Below are positions 36,718-50,925 of a stretch of 64,000 bases of DNA, piece by piece. Numbering within the stretch: position 1 is the first letter of the stretch; each line of letters starts with the position of its first letter. The DNA is from Moraxella osloensis (GTDB lineage Bacteria; Pseudomonadota; Gammaproteobacteria; Pseudomonadales; Moraxellaceae), in NCBI RefSeq assembly GCF_009867135.1, contig NZ_CP047226.1, positions 2,170,001 through 2,234,000 on the forward strand. The letters are read 5' to 3'. Under the pieces are notes generated by a model that was not told where the DNA came from, did no database searches, and saw only the letters and a list, made by a program, of their open reading frames with translations. The translations under genes were made by a program, and so were the position numbers.

Positions 36718-39578
<2,861 letters not shown>

Positions 39579-39875
39579 TACAACCCTAAAGGGTCGTATA
39601 GGTAATGGTAACGATCTTCACCTATGTTTACGCTTGATTCAGTTCTCTTTACTTTTAAGTAATCAGTTATTCCAATCATTTCTTTGGGTCTGATTGGCTG
39701 ATTACTAAGGTTAATTATCTTCGTTGGAACTTGATAATTAACCCAGACTCATTTCTCTATGTTGTTATTGAATTATCAGACCCTCGGCAGGTCGTGATTT
39801 CTGATAAAACAGATTGAAGTAATCTCTTAATACTTACTAAATTACTCTGTCTGCTTTATAACGTTAAGCTAATTA

Positions 39876-39951
39876 TGGTGGAGCCAAGGAGAGTCGAACT
39901 CCTGACCTCCTGCGTGCAAGGCAGGCGCTCTACCAACTGAGCTATGGCCCC
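39876..39951 (-). tRNA. tRNA-Ala (anticodon TGC)
   Basis: 76 nt with encoded CCA. Starts GGGGCCATAGCTCAG; the anticodon loop is CTTGCACG. It stands in the 16S-23S spacer, as usual with tRNA-Ile. Confidence 0.95.
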
Positions 39952-39962
39952 TAAGTAAGAGG

Positions 39963-40039
39963 TGGTGGGTCTAATAAGACTTGAACTTATGACCCCTGCC
40001 TTATCAAGGCAGTGCTCTAACCAACTGAGCTATAGACCC
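39963..40039 (-). tRNA. tRNA-Ile (anticodon GAT)
   Basis: 77 nt with encoded CCA. Starts GGGTCTATAGCTCAG; the anticodon loop is CTTGATAA. It lies 11 bases before tRNA-Ala on the transcript. Confidence 0.95.
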
Positions 40040-40159
40040 CGAGAACCGTTAAAAAATTGCATCGCAATTTTAGGTTCGAGCTAAAATCCTTTGCTAAGGA
40101 TTTTAGTCTTAGCCTTGCTATTTGCGCTGCTGTAGATTAACGATTATTAGCTTATTTAT

Positions 40160-40196
40160 ACACAAGAACAACTTGCTGTGAATTCTCACTTAGTGC
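40160..40196 (-). other. 16S processing stem, 3' arm
   Basis: This stretch is largely complementary to 41876-41911: ACACAAGAACAACTTG pairs with CAAGTTGTTCTTGTGT, plus CACTTAG with CTAAGTG. The two arms would enclose the 16S precursor and be cut by RNase III. Confidence 0.65.
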
Positions 40197-40202
40197 TTTA
40201 GT

Positions 40203-41736
<1,534 letters not shown>

Positions 41737-42069
41737 TCTTTCTATCTATTGTCACCGCTACGCGGTGTCAATAGATTTAATTTGTTGACTCAATTATTTA
41801 TACTGTCTTTGCTCAAATAAACTTACGAGTATCTTCACTCTGACAATACAAATTAATTAAAGTCTTAATTTTATCGCGCTAAGTGAAAATCCACACAAGT
41901 TGTTCTTGTGTTTGTTGTTATTTAGTGTACCAAAGATATCGTCTATCATTTGGTGAGCTTGATATTGTAATACGTTTTGTTTTACTCTGTCAAGCTTTAT
42001 TTTAATTCTTTCTAAGCTTCGTAACTTGTTTTACTTATTTGTAAACTCTTTGTCGCTCAGTGGTGGCGT
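41737..42069 (-). other. Leader of the rRNA operon
   Basis: About 330 nt of transcribed leader between promoter and 16S. It contains the 5' arm of the 16S processing stem (41876-41911) and AT-rich sequence where antitermination signals would lie. No gene. Confidence 0.6.
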
Positions 42070-42097
42070 ATTATACGTGAATTGGAATGAGTGTCAA
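42070..42097 (-). promoter_or_regulatory. Strong sigma-70 promoter of the rRNA operon
   Basis: On the minus strand TTGACA is separated by 16 bases from TATAAT, a consensus promoter, followed by ACGCCACCA. It lies about 335 bases upstream of 16S. Confidence 0.8.
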
Positions 42098-42164
42098 CAG
42101 GAAAATATAAATAATTTTAAATTAATTACTAACTTTCTTTTATGCTCATGATTTTATTCATATT

Positions 42165-42950
42165 TTAACTGTTTAAAAAACTCAAATCTTCTTCTGGACG
42201 CTTGGTAAACACTTCACAGCCGTTTTCGGTAACCATCAGTGTGTGTTCCCATTGGGCTGACAATTTACGGTCTTTAGTAATTACCGTCCATTTATCGGGT
42301 AAGGTTTTGGTTTGCCATACACCTTGGTTAATCATTGGTTCAATGGTAAATGTCATGCCTGTCGTCAGTTGTAGACCGGTATTTTTTTTACCATAGTGCA
42401 GAATTTGTGGTTCATCATGGTACACATCACTAATTCCATGTCCGCAATATTCTCTTACTACGCTAAAACGCTCTGGTTCCGCTACCGCTTGAATTGCTGC
42501 GCCGATATCACCTACATGGGCGCCATTGCGAACGGCTTTCATCCCTGCATATAGTGCGTCTTGGGCAATTTTGCAGATACGCTGTGCCATGATTGAGCCT
42601 TCACCGATAATCCACATTTTTGAAGTATCACCATGATAGCCATCTTTTATCACTGTGACATCGATATTGACGATATCGCCCTCTTTTAGGATACGGCTGT
42701 CATCGGGAATACCGTGACAAACCACATGGTTGATTGAGGTACAAAGTGTATGCTGGTAGCCATGATAGCCGACATTGGCAGGAATGGCTTTTTGGACATC
42801 GACAATATAGTCGTGGGCAAGCTTGTCTAATGCCCCTGTCGTTACACCTTCTTTGACATATTCATCTAACATCACTAAAACATCGGCGGCTAATTTACCA
42901 GCGACGCGCATTTTTTCAACGGCTTCAGGGTTATTTAATAGTGTTTTCAT
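42165..42950 (-). CDS. map: Methionine aminopeptidase, type I
   Basis: A 261-residue metalloenzyme that removes N-terminal methionine from new proteins. Metal-binding motifs are visible: IVNIDVTVIKDGYHGDTS (two Asp), CGHGIS (His), TFTIEPM (Glu) and QWEHTLMV (Glu). HGIPDDS is also typical. It lies upstream of rpsB but on the opposite strand, with msrB between them. Confidence 0.95.
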   Translation of the reverse strand: MKTLLNNPEAVEKMRVAGKLAADVLVMLDEYVKEGVTTGALDKLAHDYIVDVQKAIPANVGYHGYQHTLCTSINHVVCHGIPDDSRILKEGDIVNIDVTVIKDGYHGDTSKMWIIGEGSIMAQRICKIAQDALYAGMKAVRNGAHVGDIGAAIQAVAEPERFSVVREYCGHGISDVYHDEPQILHYGKKNTGLQLTTGMTFTIEPMINQGVWQTKTLPDKWTVITKDRKLSAQWEHTLMVTENGCEVFTKRPEEDLSFLNS

Positions 42951-43110
42951 ACAATAATTATCTGATTTTGCAAAAATTTAAGAAGACGTATTATAGCCCT
43001 TTTCACCTTTTTCACAAAACTACTATTTGTTTAAACAGTTGTTACTTGAATTTTGGACGGGTTGTAACTATTGTGATATTCTACAATGACAACAAGGGTT
43101 AGGAACGTCT

Positions 43111-43581
43111 ATGGCTAATTCAATCAATATCGATACACAAAAGTATGTAAGACCGTCTGAAGCTGAAATCAAGGCAAATTTGACTGATGAGCAATATTAT
43201 GTGACCCAGCAAAACGGCACTGAGCGTCCTTTTAGCCATGAATATGATCACCAATTTGAACCTGGCATTTATGTGGATATTGTGAGTGGTGAGCCGCTTT
43301 TTAGCTCATCAGACAAGTATGATTCAGGTTGTGGTTGGCCCGCCTTTAGTAAACCGATTGATACAGCAGTAATCAATGAATTGTTTGATGACAGTCACGG
43401 TATGCGACGTACTGAAGTGCGTAGCCGTGTTGGCGATTCGCATTTGGGTCATGTGTTTAATGACGGTCTTCCTGAGCTTGGCGGTATGCGTTATTGCATC
43501 AATGGCGCGTCGCTACGTTTCATCCCTGTAAACGAGATGGAAAAAGAAGGTTATGGCGACTTAATCGGATTGGTTAAATAA
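43111..43581 (+). CDS. msrB: Peptide-methionine (R)-S-oxide reductase
   Basis: A 156-residue enzyme repairing methionine-R-sulfoxide in proteins. Catalytic C129 is in [15 protein letters not shown], and C74 in SGCGWPAFS. The zinc-binding CxxC pairs of many MsrB proteins are absent (VSGEPLF replaces the first), so this is the zinc-free type. The start is preceded by AAGGGTTAGGA. Confidence 0.93.
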   Translation: MANSINIDTQKYVRPSEAEIKANLTDEQYYVTQQNGTERPFSHEYDHQFEPGIYVDIVSGEPLFSSSDKYDSGCGWPAFSKPIDTAVINELFDDSHGMRRTEVRSRVGDSHLGHVFNDGLPELGGMRYCINGASLRFIPVNEMEKEGYGDLIGLVK

Positions 43582-43642
43582 TCACCATCTGATTTTGCTA
43601 AAACATATAGCTTAACCATATAAAAATATGTTAAAATAGCAG

Positions 43643-43682
43643 TTTGTCATTTTATCTTAAAATGGCAAATTGCTTTTTTTAT
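43643..43682 (+). terminator. Terminator of msrB
   Basis: TTTGTCATTTTA and TAAAATGGCAAA pair with one mismatch around a TCT loop and are followed, a few bases later, by T7. Confidence 0.6.
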
Positions 43683-43689
43683 TTACTAA

Positions 43690-43852
43690 CATGACACACA
43701 CATTGCTACTTTCAAGCTAACAAGCTTGATAAGAGTTAAGCTGGGTGTTTGCAAATTTGATTAATTAAAATCCTGTAGATTTTGATGCGTGTTTGCAAAT
43801 CGGCTTAATCGGTAATGTGGAGGCATAACCCAACTTTACTTAAGGAAATCTC
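43690..43852 (+). promoter_or_regulatory. rpsB leader, possible S2 autoregulation site
   Basis: About 160 structured bases before rpsB. GTGTTTGCAAAT occurs twice (near 43745 and 43790), and GTGGAGGCATAACCC lies 30 bases before the start, resembling the conserved rpsB leader element through which S2 represses its operon in E. coli. Similarity is from memory. Confidence 0.45.
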
Positions 43853-44626
43853 ATGGCGTCAGCTAATCCTACCCAAGTTTCAATGCGTGATCTTTTAGAA
43901 GCCGGTGCACACTTTGGTCACCAAACTCGTTTTTGGAATCCAAAAATGGGCAAATTTATTTTTGGTGCACGTAACAAAATTCACATCATCAACCTTGAGC
44001 ATACAGTTAAAGCGATGAACGAAGCACTAAACTTCGTTAACCGTGAAGCAGCACGTGGCAACAAAGTACTATTTGTTGGTACTAAACGTGCAGCAAGCAA
44101 CGTTATTAGCGAACAAGCCGCTCGCGCTGGTATGCCTTATGTTGACCATCGCTGGTTAGGTGGTATGTTAACCAACTGGAAAACCATCCGTCAGTCAATT
44201 ACTCGTTTGAAAGAATACGAAAAACAAGCTGAAGACGGTACCTTTGCTAAGTTAACCAAACGTGAAGCGCTAGAGCGTACTCGTGAAATGGAAAAACTTG
44301 AGCGCGCGTTAGGTGGTATCAAAAACATGAACGGTTTACCTGATGCAATTTTTGTGGTTGACGTTGACCATGAAGCGATTGCAATCAAAGAAGCAAAAAA
44401 CTTAGGTATCCCTGTCATTGGTATCGTTGATACAAACTCAAACCCAGATGACGTAGATTATGTCATTCCTGCCAATGACGATGCGATTCGTGCGGTAACG
44501 CTATACGTATCAGCGGTTGCAGATGCAATTATCGCTGGTAAAGAATACGCTAAAACTCAAGGCGGCAAAGCAGCAAATCAAGAAGAAGCAGTAACTGAAG
44601 CACCAGCAGAAGCTGTGGCAGAATAA
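43853..44626 (+). CDS. rpsB: 30S ribosomal protein S2
   Basis: A 257-residue ribosomal protein. It starts [20 protein letters not shown] and contains [25 protein letters not shown] and [20 protein letters not shown], all typical of S2. The C-terminal tail is rich in Glu and Ala. Paired with tsf downstream. Confidence 0.98.
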   Translation: MASANPTQVSMRDLLEAGAHFGHQTRFWNPKMGKFIFGARNKIHIINLEHTVKAMNEALNFVNREAARGNKVLFVGTKRAASNVISEQAARAGMPYVDHRWLGGMLTNWKTIRQSITRLKEYEKQAEDGTFAKLTKREALERTREMEKLERALGGIKNMNGLPDAIFVVDVDHEAIAIKEAKNLGIPVIGIVDTNSNPDDVDYVIPANDDAIRAVTLYVSAVADAIIAGKEYAKTQGGKAANQEEAVTEAPAEAVAE

Positions 44627-44635
44627 GGGTTACCG

Positions 44636-44676
44636 CAGTATCATAGCAGCGCATTGCTTAAGCTGTTATGATACTG
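44636..44676 (+). promoter_or_regulatory. Strong hairpin in the rpsB-tsf spacer
   Basis: CAGTATCATAGCAGC pairs with GCTGTTATGATACTG (one mismatch), ten bases behind the rpsB stop. It has no following T-run, so it may stabilise mRNA or cause partial termination. A second hairpin, GGCAAAAAT/ATTTTTGTCC, lies at 44758-44788. Confidence 0.6.
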
Positions 44677-44854
44677 TCATCAAAATTTTATAAACTAACT
44701 TTGATGGGTAAACACAAAATTGGTTTATAAAAATTCGAATTTGTAGCGTAATATTGAAGGGCAAAAATCATCAATTTTTGTCCTTTAGTCTCCAACTGTT
44801 TAGACAATAAACAACCCAATTCTCATCTATAATGATAATCAATTGAGGTATCTC

Positions 44855-45733
44855 ATGGCAGAAATTAGTGCAAAACTGGTAAAAGAATTACGTGACCGTA
44901 CAGGTCTTGGTATGATGGAATGTAAAAAAGCCCTGCAAGAAGCAGACGGCGACATCGAAACCGCAATTGATAACCTGCGTAAATCAGGTCAAGCAAAAGC
45001 AGCTAAAAAAGCAGGTAACATTGCTGCTGATGGCGCCATCATTATCGCCCAAGAAGGCAACAAAGCATTACTACTTGAAGTAAACTGTCAAACTGACTTC
45101 GTAGCAAAAGATGCTAACTTCACCGCATTTGCGAACAAAGTAGCTGAACTTGCGCTTGCCAACAATACCACTGATGTAGCGGCTATCTCTGCATTGCCGT
45201 ATGGCGATGGTCAAACGGTTGAAGAAGCCCGTGTTGAGCTCGTACAAAAAATCGGGGAAAACATCCAAGTACGTCGTGCAGAAGTGATTGAAGGTGATAA
45301 CCTAGCCTCTTACCGTCACGGTATTCGTATTGGTGTAGTGGTTTCTGTTGAAGGCGGCAATGCAGACACCGCAAAACATGTAGCGATGCAAGTTGCGGCA
45401 TTCAACCCAATCGCCGTTGATGAAGCGAATGTACCTGCTGATACGCTAGCGCGTGAAAAAGACATCATCGAAGCGAAAGCGAAAGAATCTGGCAAACCAG
45501 ACGCCGTGATTGAAAAAATGATTACCGGTGGTCTACAAAAGTACTTGAACGAAGTGACTTTGTTGAACCAACCTTACGTTATCGACAACGAGAAAAAAGT
45601 TGGCGATATATTAAAATCTGAAGGTATGACGGTTAAAGCATTTAAACGCTTAGAAGTGGGTGAAGGCATCGAGAAAAAACAAGAAAACTTCGCTGAAGAA
45701 GTGGCGGCGGCTCAAGCAGCAGCAGCTAAATAA
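44855..45733 (+). CDS. tsf: Elongation factor Ts
   Basis: A 292-residue guanine-nucleotide exchange factor for EF-Tu. It starts [20 protein letters not shown], with the TDFVAKD motif in [14 protein letters not shown] 44855 follows TTGAGG; an upstream TTG at 44843 would add four residues and is unlikely. It follows rpsB with a 228-base structured spacer. Confidence 0.97.
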   Translation: MAEISAKLVKELRDRTGLGMMECKKALQEADGDIETAIDNLRKSGQAKAAKKAGNIAADGAIIIAQEGNKALLLEVNCQTDFVAKDANFTAFANKVAELALANNTTDVAAISALPYGDGQTVEEARVELVQKIGENIQVRRAEVIEGDNLASYRHGIRIGVVVSVEGGNADTAKHVAMQVAAFNPIAVDEANVPADTLAREKDIIEAKAKESGKPDAVIEKMITGGLQKYLNEVTLLNQPYVIDNEKKVGDILKSEGMTVKAFKRLEVGEGIEKKQENFAEEVAAAQAAAAK

Positions 45734-45764
45734 TAAGTGAAAACCTCTAGGTTGTAGACTTGTT

Positions 45765-45796
45765 AAAAATACCCCATAAATTTGGGGTATTTTTTT
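45765..45796 (+). terminator. Terminator of tsf
   Basis: AAATACCCC/GGGGTATTT-type stem with a short ATAAATTT loop, followed by a T-run. Confidence 0.85.
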
Positions 45797-45822
45797 GTCT
45801 AATTTTTTTATTTTTTAAATTC

Positions 45823-45849
45823 AAAAAGCGAGTGCCGGACTCGCTTTTT
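45823..45849. terminator. Second terminator, shared with metY
   Basis: AAAAAGCGAGT/ACTCGCTTTTT is a symmetric stem with A- and T-runs, usable in both directions. It ends metY on the minus strand. Confidence 0.85.
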
Positions 45850-45880
45850 CATGTGAAGCGCTTATTTATATGTAAGGCGA

Positions 45881-47167
45881 TTATATAGCTGCGGCTAACG
45901 CTTGCTCAAGGTCAGCTTTGATGTCGTCAATATGTTCAATACCAATGGATAAACGAATCATGTCTTCGCTAACGCCTGCTTTTTGCAACTCTTCAGCATT
46001 TAACTGGCGGTGCGTGGTAGTGGCAGGGTGGCAAGCGAGTGACTTGGCATCACCGATATTGACTAGACGGGTAATTAATTGTAGCGCATCAATAAATTTC
46101 GCCCCTGCTTCACGGCCGCCTTTTAATCCAAAGGTTAGAATCGCTGATGGCTTACCACCAAAGTATGTTTGCGCAAGCTTATGTTCTGGATGGTCGGTTA
46201 ATCCTGCGTACTTGACCCAAGCCACTTGTGAATGATGGTTTAAAAATTCTGCCACGGCTTGGGCATTTTGGCAATGTCGCTCCATACGCAAGGCTAACGT
46301 CTCTAGCCCAAGCATAATTTGCCAAGCGTTCATTGGACTCAGTGCCGCACCGGTATTACGTAAGGGCGCAACGCGTGCACGTGCAATAAACGCCGCAGCA
46401 CCCATGGCTTCGACAAAATTGACACCATGATAGCTGGCATCTGGGGTATTTAAAATCGCAAAACGTTCTTTGTGAGCGCCCCAATCAAATTTACCACTAT
46501 CGATAATCACCCCACCCACCGACGTGCCCGAACCACTCACATATTTGGTCAATGAATGAATCACAATATCAGCCCCATGCTCAAATGGACGGCATAATGT
46601 TGGCGTGGCGACGGTGTTATCAATCACCACAGGTACGCCTTTGCTATGAGCAAATTCGCTAATTTTTGCGATATCCAGCACGTTACCCAATGGATTACCA
46701 ATACTTTCACCAAATACCAATTTAGTACGCTCATCAATCAAATCAACCAAGGTCTCAGGTTTGGTATAATCAAAGAAACGCACTTCGATACCTTGACGTG
46801 GCAACGCATGGGCAAATAAGTTGTAAGTACCACCATATAAAGTTGATACTGAGACGATGTTATCGCCTGCCTCACATAGCGTTTGGATGGTATAAGTAAT
46901 CGCCGCCATTCCTGATGCCACCGTCAATGCACCGATGCCGCCTTCTAACGCTGCCATACGCGCTTCAAGCACCGCATTGGTTGGGTTCATGATACGGGTA
47001 TAGATATTGCCGGCAACTTTAAGATCAAAAAGGTCAGCACCGTGTTGGGTGTTATCAAAGGCATACGAACTGGTGTGGTAGATAGGCACGGCGACAGCTT
47101 TAGTGGTCGGTTCTGGTTCGTACCCTGCATGAATGGCGAGCGTTTCTGGGCGATGCGGTGGGCTCAT
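45881..47167 (-). CDS. metY: O-acetylhomoserine sulfhydrylase
   Basis: A 428-residue PLP enzyme of the Cys/Met metabolism family, forming homocysteine from O-acetylhomoserine and sulfide. ETLAIHAGYEPEPTTKAVAV at the start, SGMAAITYT and the PLP lysine in SLTKYVSGSGTSVGG are typical of MetY. The length, greater than MetB or MetC (about 390), supports MetY. Confidence 0.92.
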   Translation of the reverse strand: MSPPHRPETLAIHAGYEPEPTTKAVAVPIYHTSSYAFDNTQHGADLFDLKVAGNIYTRIMNPTNAVLEARMAALEGGIGALTVASGMAAITYTIQTLCEAGDNIVSVSTLYGGTYNLFAHALPRQGIEVRFFDYTKPETLVDLIDERTKLVFGESIGNPLGNVLDIAKISEFAHSKGVPVVIDNTVATPTLCRPFEHGADIVIHSLTKYVSGSGTSVGGVIIDSGKFDWGAHKERFAILNTPDASYHGVNFVEAMGAAAFIARARVAPLRNTGAALSPMNAWQIMLGLETLALRMERHCQNAQAVAEFLNHHSQVAWVKYAGLTDHPEHKLAQTYFGGKPSAILTFGLKGGREAGAKFIDALQLITRLVNIGDAKSLACHPATTTHRQLNAEELQKAGVSEDMIRLSIGIEHIDDIKADLEQALAAAI

Positions 47168-47487
47168 ACATATTCCTTTAATTTAGTTTAATTAGCAAAA
47201 AAAATCTCTTTTGCATTGTAACGAGTTACTAATCAGTTTTGCAAATTCACAATAGAGCATTATTGGAACATTAATGCCGTGTTTTGGAATATAAATTTAT
47301 AGTGAGTTGGCCTCTAAAAGCGCACTTGTAACATAATTAGAAAAGATAAATATCCGATAAAACCCTTCCTAAAGTAGTATCAAATACGCGTAAACTCGTC
47401 TGCCAATTTAGTGAAAACAAGCGTAAAAGTATCTTTAGCTTGTAAAAAAACCCATACTCACAACGGTCACTACGGGTTTAACCAATG
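47168..47487. other. Intergenic region upstream of metY
   Basis: About 320 bases with the metY promoter. I looked for a SAM riboswitch and saw none. A repeat array follows at 47488-47553. Confidence 0.45.
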
Positions 47488-47553
47488 ATATTAAATCAGG
47501 GGTATTGAAGCAATAGTATCGAAGCAGGGTGTCGAAGCAATGTTATTAAAGCG
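47488..47553. repeat. Degenerate 13-14-bp tandem repeats between glyS and metY
   Basis: Five successive units with a core of GTATYGAAGCA (47501, 47515, 47528 onward; the flanking two are more diverged). They lie 22 bases behind the glyS stop. Confidence 0.65.
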
Positions 47554-47574
47554 TTGACTCGTGTCTAAATTAGC

Positions 47575-49677
47575 TTATAGCTGTAACTCACTGATATCTG
47601 CAACCGTTAAAAATAACCCACGCACTTTTTTTAGCAGCGCTAACCGATTGGCTTTGAGGTTAGCATCTTCACTATTCACCATCACCTGCTCAAAGAAGTC
47701 ATCCAATGGCTGCTGCAGTGTCGCTAGCGATTGTAAAATTTGGGTGTAGTTGGCGTTGTCAGTGTGTTGGTGGGGCTCAACACTTTGCGCTGCAGTTTGC
47801 ACCGCTTGATACAATGCTTTTTCGGCAGGTTCTTGTAAATAAGCCGTTTGTACTTGGGTTGCAATCTCACCCTCAGCCTTGGCTAAAATATTGGCAACAC
47901 GTTTATTGGCCTCGGCAAGTTGTTTAGCGGGCGGCAAATCACGGAAGGCTTGTACGGCTTTGATGCGATGGTCAAAATCCATTGGCACTTGCGGTTGTAG
48001 TGCCTGTACCGCCATAATTGTATCCACGCTCACGCCTTGGTCTTCATACATAGCACGGTAGCGCGAATTAATAAACGCCATTACTTGTTTGAAAGTTTTT
48101 GGTAAGTCGTCAATTTTGCCTACATAACCCAATAAAGCTTGCTCAAGCAATACTACCAGATTTAATGGCAGTTGTTTCTCAATCAAAATACGCAGTACCC
48201 CAATCGCCGCACGGCGCAGACTAAACGGGTCTTTTGAACCGGTCGGTGCTTGGTCAATGCCAAAAATACCGACCAGCGTATCCAAACGGTCTGCTAATGC
48301 TAGCGCCGTTCCAATGTTGGTCGCCGGTAATTTATCACCGCTAAATTTTGGCAGATATTGCTCTTCGATTGCCGCCGCCACCGCTTCTGGCTCTTGGTTT
48401 AAACGCGCATAGTAAGTCCCTGCCACGCCTTGCAATTCTGGAAACTCACCCACCAAGGTACTGGCAAGGTCTGCTTTTGACAGCAAGCCTGCCCGTGCCG
48501 TTTGCTCAACGTCTTCGCCAATTTGGGTAGCAATAAAGGCAGCTAGCTTGGCAATCCGCTCAGATTTTTCCCAAATTGTCCCTAACTTATCTTGGAATAC
48601 GCGGGTTTTAAGATTTTCAGTCAGTGCAAACAATGGCTGTTTTTGGTCTTGTAAAAAGAAAAACTCAGCATCGGCAAGGCGTGGACGTACTACTTTTTCG
48701 TTACCTTCAATCACTTGCGCTTTATCTTTACTGTCGATGTTACTGATAAAAATAAAATAAGGCTGTAATTTACCTTGGCTGTCAGTCAAACAAAAATATT
48801 TTTGATCCGCCTGCATGGTACTAATCAAGGCCTCTTGCGGCACTTGTAAAAATCGTGGCTCAAAGCTTGCGCGTAGCGCTACTGGATAATCGACCAGCGC
48901 AGTGACTTCATCAAGCAAATCTTGCGGTACGATAGCAGTCGCACCTACTTCATCGGCAAGCTGTTGCACTTGTTCTTTGATAAGCTGCTGGCGTTTGTCA
49001 AAATCAGCGATGACATGCGCCTCGGCAAGGTTTTGCTCATAGCTGTCTGCCGTGTCGATTTTCACCATATCTGGGTGATGAAAACGGTGACCTAGGCTGA
49101 AACGACCCAATTCAACGCCCTGCGATCCTGTCTCACCCGACGTTAACCCTTGAATCGTTGCTGGCAGCACTTGGTCGTCTTTGAGTAGCACTAACCATTT
49201 GACAGGGCGAACAAACTCAGAACGCTCTGCGCCACTGCGCATACGTTTGGCAATTGGCAACTCATCTAAGGCTTTTTGAAAAATACTCGGCAGTAACTCA
49301 GCCACAGGCTGACCGATGACATTCATTTCATAGCCGATATAATCGCCTTTATCACCTTTGATGGTAATCAAATCCTTAACGTCAATACCCAAGCCTTGGG
49401 CAAACCCTTGAGCCGCTTTGGTGGGATTACCGTCCTTGTCATAGGCAGCTTTGACTGCAGGACCGCGTTTTTGTTCGATTTTATCGGGCTGTTTTTCACT
49501 AATTCCTTGAATCTGTAAGGCAAGGCGACGCGGGGCGGCAAAGCTTTTAATGGTATCAAAGCGAATATTGGCATCTTTTAGCGATTGGGTGACATGGTCG
49601 TTAAGTGCATCGCGCAGTGTTTTTAGATTTTTTGGGGGCAATTCTTCGGTGCCAAGTTCAAATAAAATAGTAGACAT
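47575..49677 (-). CDS. glyS: Glycyl-tRNA synthetase beta subunit
   Basis: A 700-residue subunit of the alpha2beta2 glycyl-tRNA synthetase. ATG 49677 begins MSTILFELGTEELPPKNLKT, the family N-terminus; a 26-residue upstream extension is unlikely. KRMRSGAERSEFVRPVKWLV, the HD-like region and the C-terminal anticodon-binding domain are present. It is separated from glyQ by a TauE/SafE permease gene. Confidence 0.96.
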   Translation of the reverse strand: MSTILFELGTEELPPKNLKTLRDALNDHVTQSLKDANIRFDTIKSFAAPRRLALQIQGISEKQPDKIEQKRGPAVKAAYDKDGNPTKAAQGFAQGLGIDVKDLITIKGDKGDYIGYEMNVIGQPVAELLPSIFQKALDELPIAKRMRSGAERSEFVRPVKWLVLLKDDQVLPATIQGLTSGETGSQGVELGRFSLGHRFHHPDMVKIDTADSYEQNLAEAHVIADFDKRQQLIKEQVQQLADEVGATAIVPQDLLDEVTALVDYPVALRASFEPRFLQVPQEALISTMQADQKYFCLTDSQGKLQPYFIFISNIDSKDKAQVIEGNEKVVRPRLADAEFFFLQDQKQPLFALTENLKTRVFQDKLGTIWEKSERIAKLAAFIATQIGEDVEQTARAGLLSKADLASTLVGEFPELQGVAGTYYARLNQEPEAVAAAIEEQYLPKFSGDKLPATNIGTALALADRLDTLVGIFGIDQAPTGSKDPFSLRRAAIGVLRILIEKQLPLNLVVLLEQALLGYVGKIDDLPKTFKQVMAFINSRYRAMYEDQGVSVDTIMAVQALQPQVPMDFDHRIKAVQAFRDLPPAKQLAEANKRVANILAKAEGEIATQVQTAYLQEPAEKALYQAVQTAAQSVEPHQHTDNANYTQILQSLATLQQPLDDFFEQVMVNSEDANLKANRLALLKKVRGLFLTVADISELQL

Positions 49678-49799
49678 GCTAAAGCCTTGTTGATTCAAAT
49701 AGGGTAAATATAGGCGATTATAGCAGAAATTTAAGCCATAAAAATGCCCCATCATTGGGGCAAATCAAGAAAACCGTCAGCGCAAAACGAAAATTAAAC

Positions 49800-50669
49800 T
49801 TATTGGCTGGCGCTTGCCGAAGTCGTTACAGCGGTTGTGGCGACTGGCGTATTAGCTGCCGCTTTTGGTTTGGCTTTGGCAGGATTAACCACAAAGTTAA
49901 TGCCTAACAACAACAGCGTCACCCCTAAAATCGGGCGCAATTTTTTCTCAGGTAATTTACTGCTCAATAATGTGCCTACAATAATGGCAGGAATCGCGCC
50001 AATGAGCAAAAAGGTCAGCATGTGAAAATCCACACTGCCTGACAGCAAATGTCCGAGACCTGCGACCAAGGTTAATAGCACCGCATGTACCACATCTGAG
50101 CCGATGATACGAATGAGGGGCAATTGGGGAAAAATGAGCACCAGCGCCATGACACCAAATGCCCCTGCCCCAACCGACGATAAGGTCACTACTACCCCGA
50201 GCAGTATGCCCATCAGCACTAATTTATATTTAGGGATTTGGGAGGTGAGGCTGTCAGTTTGGTCATTTTTGCGGTATTTATCAAAAAACGCCTCAATACG
50301 GTTGCGAAAAATCAGCGAAATCCCGGTAATGGTCAACATCACGCCCAATATCAAGGTCATGATGAGTTTAATGGCGTTGATATTACCCAAATAAGTAGCG
50401 ACGAGATAATTGGTGACAATGGAGGCTGGAATACTACCAATGGCTAGCCATAGCACGATTGGCCAAACGACATTTGATTTTTTAAAGTGCACCACACCAC
50501 CAAAAAACTTGGAAATAGCGGCGTATAGCAAATCGGTGCCAACAGCAATATGCGGCTCTACTTTTAGCAGTAAAATCAGAATCGGCGTCATCAGTGACCC
50601 ACCGCCCACGCCCGTCACACCCACGCAAAATCCGACAAAAATACCCGCTAAAATAAAATAAAGTTCCAC
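49800..50669 (-). CDS. TauE/SafE family sulfite/anion exporter
   Basis: A 289-residue membrane protein with about eight helices. The family repeat GxxxGxxGxGGG is seen at the N-terminus (GFCVGVTGVGGGSLMTPIL) and in the second half (SSVGAGAFGVMALVLIFP). The C-terminal Thr/Ala-rich tail is not conserved. These proteins move sulfite, taurine-derived sulfur or organic anions. It sits between glyQ and glyS on the same strand. Confidence 0.88.
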   Translation of the reverse strand: MELYFILAGIFVGFCVGVTGVGGGSLMTPILILLLKVEPHIAVGTDLLYAAISKFFGGVVHFKKSNVVWPIVLWLAIGSIPASIVTNYLVATYLGNINAIKLIMTLILGVMLTITGISLIFRNRIEAFFDKYRKNDQTDSLTSQIPKYKLVLMGILLGVVVTLSSVGAGAFGVMALVLIFPQLPLIRIIGSDVVHAVLLTLVAGLGHLLSGSVDFHMLTFLLIGAIPAIIVGTLLSSKLPEKKLRPILGVTLLLLGINFVVNPAKAKPKAAANTPVATTAVTTSASASQ

Positions 50670-50827
50670 TCACCGCCCCTTGTTACCTGGCTTATTTGCT
50701 GCGGCTATTGTAGTAGAATAGCGCGTCGTTGCCCTGTGGCGATTTTTGATATAAATATGCGAGATTAGAATATTCTGATAATTTGATATTTGTTATTAAC
50801 GTTGACAACAAAATAATCAATAAAACA

Positions 50828-50855
50828 AGGCAAGAAAAAAGGCAAGAAAAAAGGC
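50828..50855. repeat. 12-bp tandem repeat behind glyQ
   Basis: GGCAAGAAAAAA occurs twice and starts a third time, running into the terminator. Confidence 0.7.
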
Positions 50856-50881
50856 AATAGAAACTATCTCTTGCCTTTTTC
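50847..50881 (-). terminator. Terminator of glyQ
   Basis: On the minus strand AAAAAGGCAA and TTGCCTTTTT enclose a loop, followed by further T. It lies 44 bases behind the glyQ stop, so glyQ is not simply co-transcribed with the downstream permease and glyS. Confidence 0.65.
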
Positions 50882-50925
50882 AATTTTACCGTTCAAAGAA
50901 AATTTTTTCGTCGATGTGACAGAAG

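Noticed and set aside
47168-47487. SAM riboswitch before metY
   Set aside because: No conserved SAM aptamer core could be recognised; the leader is plain AT-rich sequence.
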